Below, piece by piece: positions 6,684-9,004 of a stretch of DNA of 9,004 nt (the first letter of the stretch is position 1; each line of letters starts with the position of its first letter). The notes beneath the pieces were generated by a model. It was not told where the DNA came from. It did not search any database and saw only the letters and a program-made list of their open reading frames with translations. This DNA is from an uncultured Ilumatobacter sp. (GTDB taxonomy: Bacteria; Actinomycetota; Acidimicrobiia; Acidimicrobiales; Ilumatobacteraceae), in assembly GCA_938049325.1 (NCBI GenBank), contig CALICC010000338.1, forward strand, positions 1-9,004, in the 5' to 3' direction. The position numbers and the translations under genes were made by a program.

Positions 6684-7331
6684 ATGCGCCGCCAAGAGAA
6701 GGCCGACCGGATCGGTGAGATTCTCGAGGAGTTGTACCCCGACCCTCCTGTTCCGCTCGACCACGAGACCCCGTACCAGCTTGTCGTCGCTGTCGCCCTT
6801 TCGGCACAGACGACCGACAAGAAGGTCAACGAGGTCACGCCGGCGCTGTTCGCTGCGGCCGGCACCCCCGAGAAGATGGCGGCGCTCGACCCCGATGAGA
6901 TCCTCGAGTACATCAAAACGGTGGGCCTCGCTCCGACCAAGGCCCGAAATCTCTGGACGATGGCGAACCAGATCGTCGACGCCGGTGGCGAGATCATCGG
7001 CGACTGGGACTTCCTCGAATCGCTCGCAGGCGTCGGCCACAAGACCGCGTCGGTCGTGATGGGTGGTGTGTTCGGCGTGCCCGCCTTCGCCGTCGACACG
7101 CACATCCACCGATTGGCTGCGCGCTGGGGTCTGTCGAACGGCTCCACGGTCGAGCGCACGGAGAAGGATCTGAAGGCGGTGTTCCCTGAGTCGACGTGGA
7201 GTGACCGTCACTTACAGATCATCTATTTCGGTCGCGAGTACTGTCCGGCGAAACGCCACGATCTGGCGGCCTGTCCGATCTGTGGGTGGGCTGCGACCAA
7301 GAAGCGCATCCTCGAAGAATCAGGTCGCTGA
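6684..7331 (+). CDS. nth: Endonuclease III (DNA glycosylase/AP lyase), three-Cys variant
   Basis: A 215-residue base-excision-repair enzyme that removes oxidised pyrimidines and cleaves abasic sites. LSAQTTDKKVNE (39-50) is the conserved N-terminal helix motif. The helix-hairpin-helix LAGVGHKTASVV (114-125) holds the catalytic lysine K120, and AVDTHIHRL (136-144) holds the catalytic aspartate D138; both match E. coli numbering. The iron-sulfur loop is unusual. C187, C197 and C200 are present, spaced C-x9-C-x2-C rather than C-x6-C-x2-C-x5-C, and no fourth Cys occurs before the end at residue 215. Cluster binding is therefore uncertain. The start at 6684 leaves the MRRQEKADRI helix at the N-terminus; 20 further in-frame upstream codons have no family similarity. 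It is followed after 6 bp by the antiporter gene, probably in one transcript. Confidence 0.95.
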   Translation: MRRQEKADRIGEILEELYPDPPVPLDHETPYQLVVAVALSAQTTDKKVNEVTPALFAAAGTPEKMAALDPDEILEYIKTVGLAPTKARNLWTMANQIVDAGGEIIGDWDFLESLAGVGHKTASVVMGGVFGVPAFAVDTHIHRLAARWGLSNGSTVERTEKDLKAVFPESTWSDRHLQIIYFGREYCPAKRHDLAACPICGWAATKKRILEESGR

Positions 7332-7337
7332 GCCGAC

Positions 7338-8663
7338 ATGGGCGCCGCCGAACTCGTTGTCGTCGGCGCTCTGGTCGTTGCGTTCTCGCTCGTCTCCAAG
7401 CGGATCGGAGGCTGGCCGATCACGATGCCGATGGTCTTCGTCGGTGCCGGCGCGCTCGCCGACGCCGTCGGATTCATCGACGTGTCGGCGGACCGCGAGG
7501 TCATCGTCGTGTTCGCCGAGATCACCCTCGCGGTCATCCTGTTCAGCGACGCCTCGCGAATCGACATACGGCGACTTCGCCGATACCTCGGTATCCCTGT
7601 TCGGCTGCTGGCGATCGGACTGCCGCTCACGATGCTCGCCGGCACGTTCGTGAACGGCCTGTTGTTCCCGGACCTTGCGTTCGCGGAAGTGGCGCTGATT
7701 GCAGTGATCCTGTCGCCGACGGACGCGGCGCTGGGCGCGGCGGTGATCGAAGACCCGGTGGTGCCGCGGCGTGAGCGTCTCGCCCTCAACGTGGAGTCAG
7801 GGGTCAACGACGGATTGGCGGTGCCTGCAGTTGCGATTCTCACCGCCGTCGCGCTGGGTGAGTCGCGAACGACGGCGTCGTGGGCGGGTTTCGTCTCTCA
7901 ACAGATCGGCGGCGGCATCGCTGTCGGCCTCACTGCCGGTGGTGCCGCGATCTGGTTGCTGCGCGAGGCGCGTCGACGCGACTGGGCCGACGGTCGGTAT
8001 GAACAGTTGGCCACGTTCTTGGTTCCGATGATCGCGCTGTTCGGCGCCGAGGCGGTCGAGGGCAACTCGTTCATCGCGGCGTTCGTGGCCGGCCTGACCT
8101 TCGGTGCCTTCGGCGCGACCGCGGCGCGTGCGTCGGGCGACGACGTGCAGATCGAACTTCCGGAACGGCTGGGCGAGTTCACCGAGGATGCGAGCCAGCT
8201 CATGGGTCTCGTCGCCTTCTTCGTGTTCGGCAACGTGTTGGTCGTCGACTCCTTCGATCACATCTCGGTTCCCATCGTCGTGTGTGCCGTCATGATGCTG
8301 ACTGTCGGGCGCATGGTGCCGGTGTGGGTCGCATTGATCGGTACGTCGATGCGCGCACCGTCGCGGCTGTTCGTCGGTTGGTTCGGGCCGCGTGGTCTCG
8401 CATCGATCATCTTCGGGCTCCTCCTGCTCGAAGAGACCGAATCGATGACGGACGCAGGCGAAGAGATCTTCAGCGTCATCGCGGTGACGGTGACGGCCTC
8501 AGTGGTGCTCCACGGTGCGTCGGCTGCGTGGGGAGCGCGCAGCTATGGGCGATGGGCGGCCGAGGCGGCGGCGCGCTCCGACGAGGAACGTGACTCGATG
8601 GAGATGGACGGCGACCACGACGCATTCATCCCGCGGTTGCGGTGGTCGAGGCGCAGCAGCTGA
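7338..8663 (+). CDS. Cation:proton antiporter, CPA1/NhaP type
   Basis: A 441-residue inner-membrane protein with about 12-13 hydrophobic segments spread over residues 4-397 and a short charged cytoplasmic tail (about 400-441). Family motifs include ILFSDASRID (67-76), LSPTDAALGAAV (125-136) and ESGVNDGLAVP (153-163). Its N157-D158 pair corresponds to the Asn-Asp ion-binding motif of CPA1 exchangers. GNSFIAAFVAGLTFG (242-256) and GWFGPRGLAS (347-356) with a conserved Arg (R352) also fit. It would exchange Na+ or K+ for protons; ion choice cannot be read from the sequence. No large TrkA-type regulatory domain is attached. The gene begins 6 bp after nth with no convincing Shine-Dalgarno site, suggesting translation coupled to nth. 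Its end lies 10 bp from that of the convergent zinc-ribbon gene. Confidence 0.92.
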   Translation: MGAAELVVVGALVVAFSLVSKRIGGWPITMPMVFVGAGALADAVGFIDVSADREVIVVFAEITLAVILFSDASRIDIRRLRRYLGIPVRLLAIGLPLTMLAGTFVNGLLFPDLAFAEVALIAVILSPTDAALGAAVIEDPVVPRRERLALNVESGVNDGLAVPAVAILTAVALGESRTTASWAGFVSQQIGGGIAVGLTAGGAAIWLLREARRRDWADGRYEQLATFLVPMIALFGAEAVEGNSFIAAFVAGLTFGAFGATAARASGDDVQIELPERLGEFTEDASQLMGLVAFFVFGNVLVVDSFDHISVPIVVCAVMMLTVGRMVPVWVALIGTSMRAPSRLFVGWFGPRGLASIIFGLLLLEETESMTDAGEEIFSVIAVTVTASVVLHGASAAWGARSYGRWAAEAAARSDEERDSMEMDGDHDAFIPRLRWSRRSS

Positions 8664-8673
8664 CGTTGCGGGG

Positions 8674-8865
8674 TCACCAGTCGGGGCGACCGTCGGACTC
8701 GATGTCGGCGTCTTCAAGAACGAGATCCCAGCGGTCGAGGCAGTCTTCGCAGCGATACGCGATGGCGTCGCCCGCCTCCCAGTAGCCGTCTTCGGGCGGC
8801 AGCGTCAGTAGAAAGCAGCGTCCGCCACAGTCGATGCACGTGATCTGTGGTGGTGGGCCGATCAT
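8674..8865 (-). CDS. Small putative zinc-ribbon protein of unknown function
   Basis: A 63-residue acidic protein starting MIGPPPQITC. C10-x2-C13 and C39-x2-C42 form two CxxC knuckles 25 residues apart, the layout of a zinc ribbon; an extra C17 follows the first pair. The middle segment (PPEDGYWEAGDAIAYR) and the C-terminus (DRWDLVLEDADIESDG) are rich in Asp, Glu and Trp. No membrane segment or signal peptide is seen. The reading frame is open further upstream, but that extension overlaps the divergent rsmD and lacks the same character, so the ATG at 8865 is preferred; a CAGACT box ends 6 nt before it. I do not recognise a named family. Possible roles include a small metal-binding accessory factor. 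The CxxC pairs and the tidy fit between convergent and divergent neighbours support a real gene. Confidence 0.7.
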   Translation of the reverse strand: MIGPPPQITCIDCGGRCFLLTLPPEDGYWEAGDAIAYRCEDCLDRWDLVLEDADIESDGRPDW

Positions 8866-8877
8866 CTGACCAGTCTG
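8866..8877 (-). promoter_or_regulatory. Candidate -10 box for the zinc-ribbon gene
   Basis: The minus strand reads CAGACT (8877-8872), then 6 nt, then the ATG at 8865. The first base departs from TANNNT, as in the recG box. No Shine-Dalgarno site is present. It overlaps the area where the rsmD -35 would fall. Confidence 0.3.
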
Positions 8878-8891
8878 GCGGGCTTTGCTCG

Positions 8892-8903
8892 TACAGTGCG
8901 CAC
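8892..8903 (+). promoter_or_regulatory. Candidate -10 box for leaderless rsmD transcript
   Basis: TACAGT (8892-8897) fits TANNNT and ends 6 nt before the ATG at 8904. No Shine-Dalgarno site is present. The whole divergent gap to the zinc-ribbon gene is only 38 bp. Confidence 0.5.
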
Positions 8904-9004
8904 ATGCGTGTCGTGGCGGGAGAACTCGGTGGGCGCAAGCTCGTGGCTCCGGAAGGAACCTCGACACGTCCGACCACCGATCGCGTGCGTGAAGCGGTGT
9001 TCAA
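8904..9004 (+). CDS. rsmD: 16S rRNA (guanine(966)-N2)-methyltransferase, N-terminal part
   Basis: The first 33 codons are present before the window ends. The sequence MRVVAGELGGRKLVAP followed by TRPTTDRVREAVF is the characteristic N-terminus of RsmD, which methylates G966 of 16S rRNA (E. coli numbering) using S-adenosylmethionine during small-subunit assembly. The SAM-binding core and the NPPY-type catalytic motif would lie beyond the edge and cannot be checked. The ATG matches the normal family start and is preceded by TACAGT with no Shine-Dalgarno site. In many actinobacteria coaD follows rsmD, which would be the expected next gene. Confidence 0.9.
   Translation, partial: MRVVAGELGGRKLVAPEGTSTRPTTDRVREAVF

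Noticed and set aside
6607..6807. N-terminal extension of the acyltransferase to 811 residues
   Set aside because: The extra 67 residues are basic and low in complexity, run into nth on the opposite strand, and lie upstream of the -10-like box that precedes the ATG at 6606.
8866..8967. Longer form of the zinc-ribbon protein (97 residues) with extra Cys and His
   Set aside because: The extension is antisense to the first codons of rsmD and covers both predicted promoters; the shorter form keeps both CxxC pairs.
1..9004. Defence system, prophage, CRISPR array, insertion sequence or biosynthetic cluster
   Set aside because: All coding space is filled by recognisable housekeeping, membrane or small genes; no transposase, integrase, spaced direct repeats or terminal inverted repeats were seen.

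Overview
The window looks like a chromosomal housekeeping segment from a high-GC actinobacterium, most likely an Acidimicrobiia-type lineage (Ilumatobacter-like). This rests on base composition, the rpmB / DAK2-kinase / recG / rsmD gene set, and many starts without Shine-Dalgarno sites. The taxonomic call is inference; there is no rRNA or tRNA here to anchor it.

Layout. Positions 1-352 (minus strand) hold rpmB (ribosomal protein L28, zinc-binding type), followed downstream by a truncated cold-shock-like protein that runs off the left edge. A 124-bp divergent promoter region separates these from a plus-strand pair: a FakA/YloV-type DAK2-domain protein (477-2195) and the RecG helicase (2224-4362). 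A large minus-strand gene (4372-6606) converges on recG with a 9-bp gap. It encodes a membrane O-acyltransferase fused through a Pro/Thr-rich linker to an extracytoplasmic SGNH domain. Diverging from it are nth (endonuclease III, 6684-7331) and, 6 bp later, a CPA1/NhaP-type cation:proton antiporter (7338-8663). A 63-residue putative zinc-ribbon protein (8674-8865, minus) and the start of rsmD (8904 onward, plus, cut by the window edge) diverge from a 38-bp intergenic gap.

Functional reading. Most genes serve core processes: translation (L28; RsmD, a 16S rRNA methyltransferase), DNA repair and recombination (RecG, Nth), and probable lipid-precursor phosphorylation (FakA-like). The acyltransferase points to modification of a cell-surface glycan, and the antiporter to pH or sodium homeostasis. 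The acyltransferase, nth and antiporter block lies between recG and rsmD, genes that are often close together in Actinobacteria.

The strongest non-gene signal is a repeated start architecture. Six starts (five transcription units plus recG) have a -10-like hexamer (TANNNT or CANNNT) ending 6-8 nt before the start codon and no Shine-Dalgarno site, as expected for leaderless mRNAs. Only rpmB has a clear AGGAG. I see no mobile element, CRISPR array, phage gene, tRNA or rRNA, and no clearly new multi-gene system. The more unusual points are residue-level departures within known families: Nth lacks the fourth cluster cysteine, the FakA-like protein lacks an expected zinc cysteine, and the cold-shock-like protein lacks its RNA-binding aromatics.
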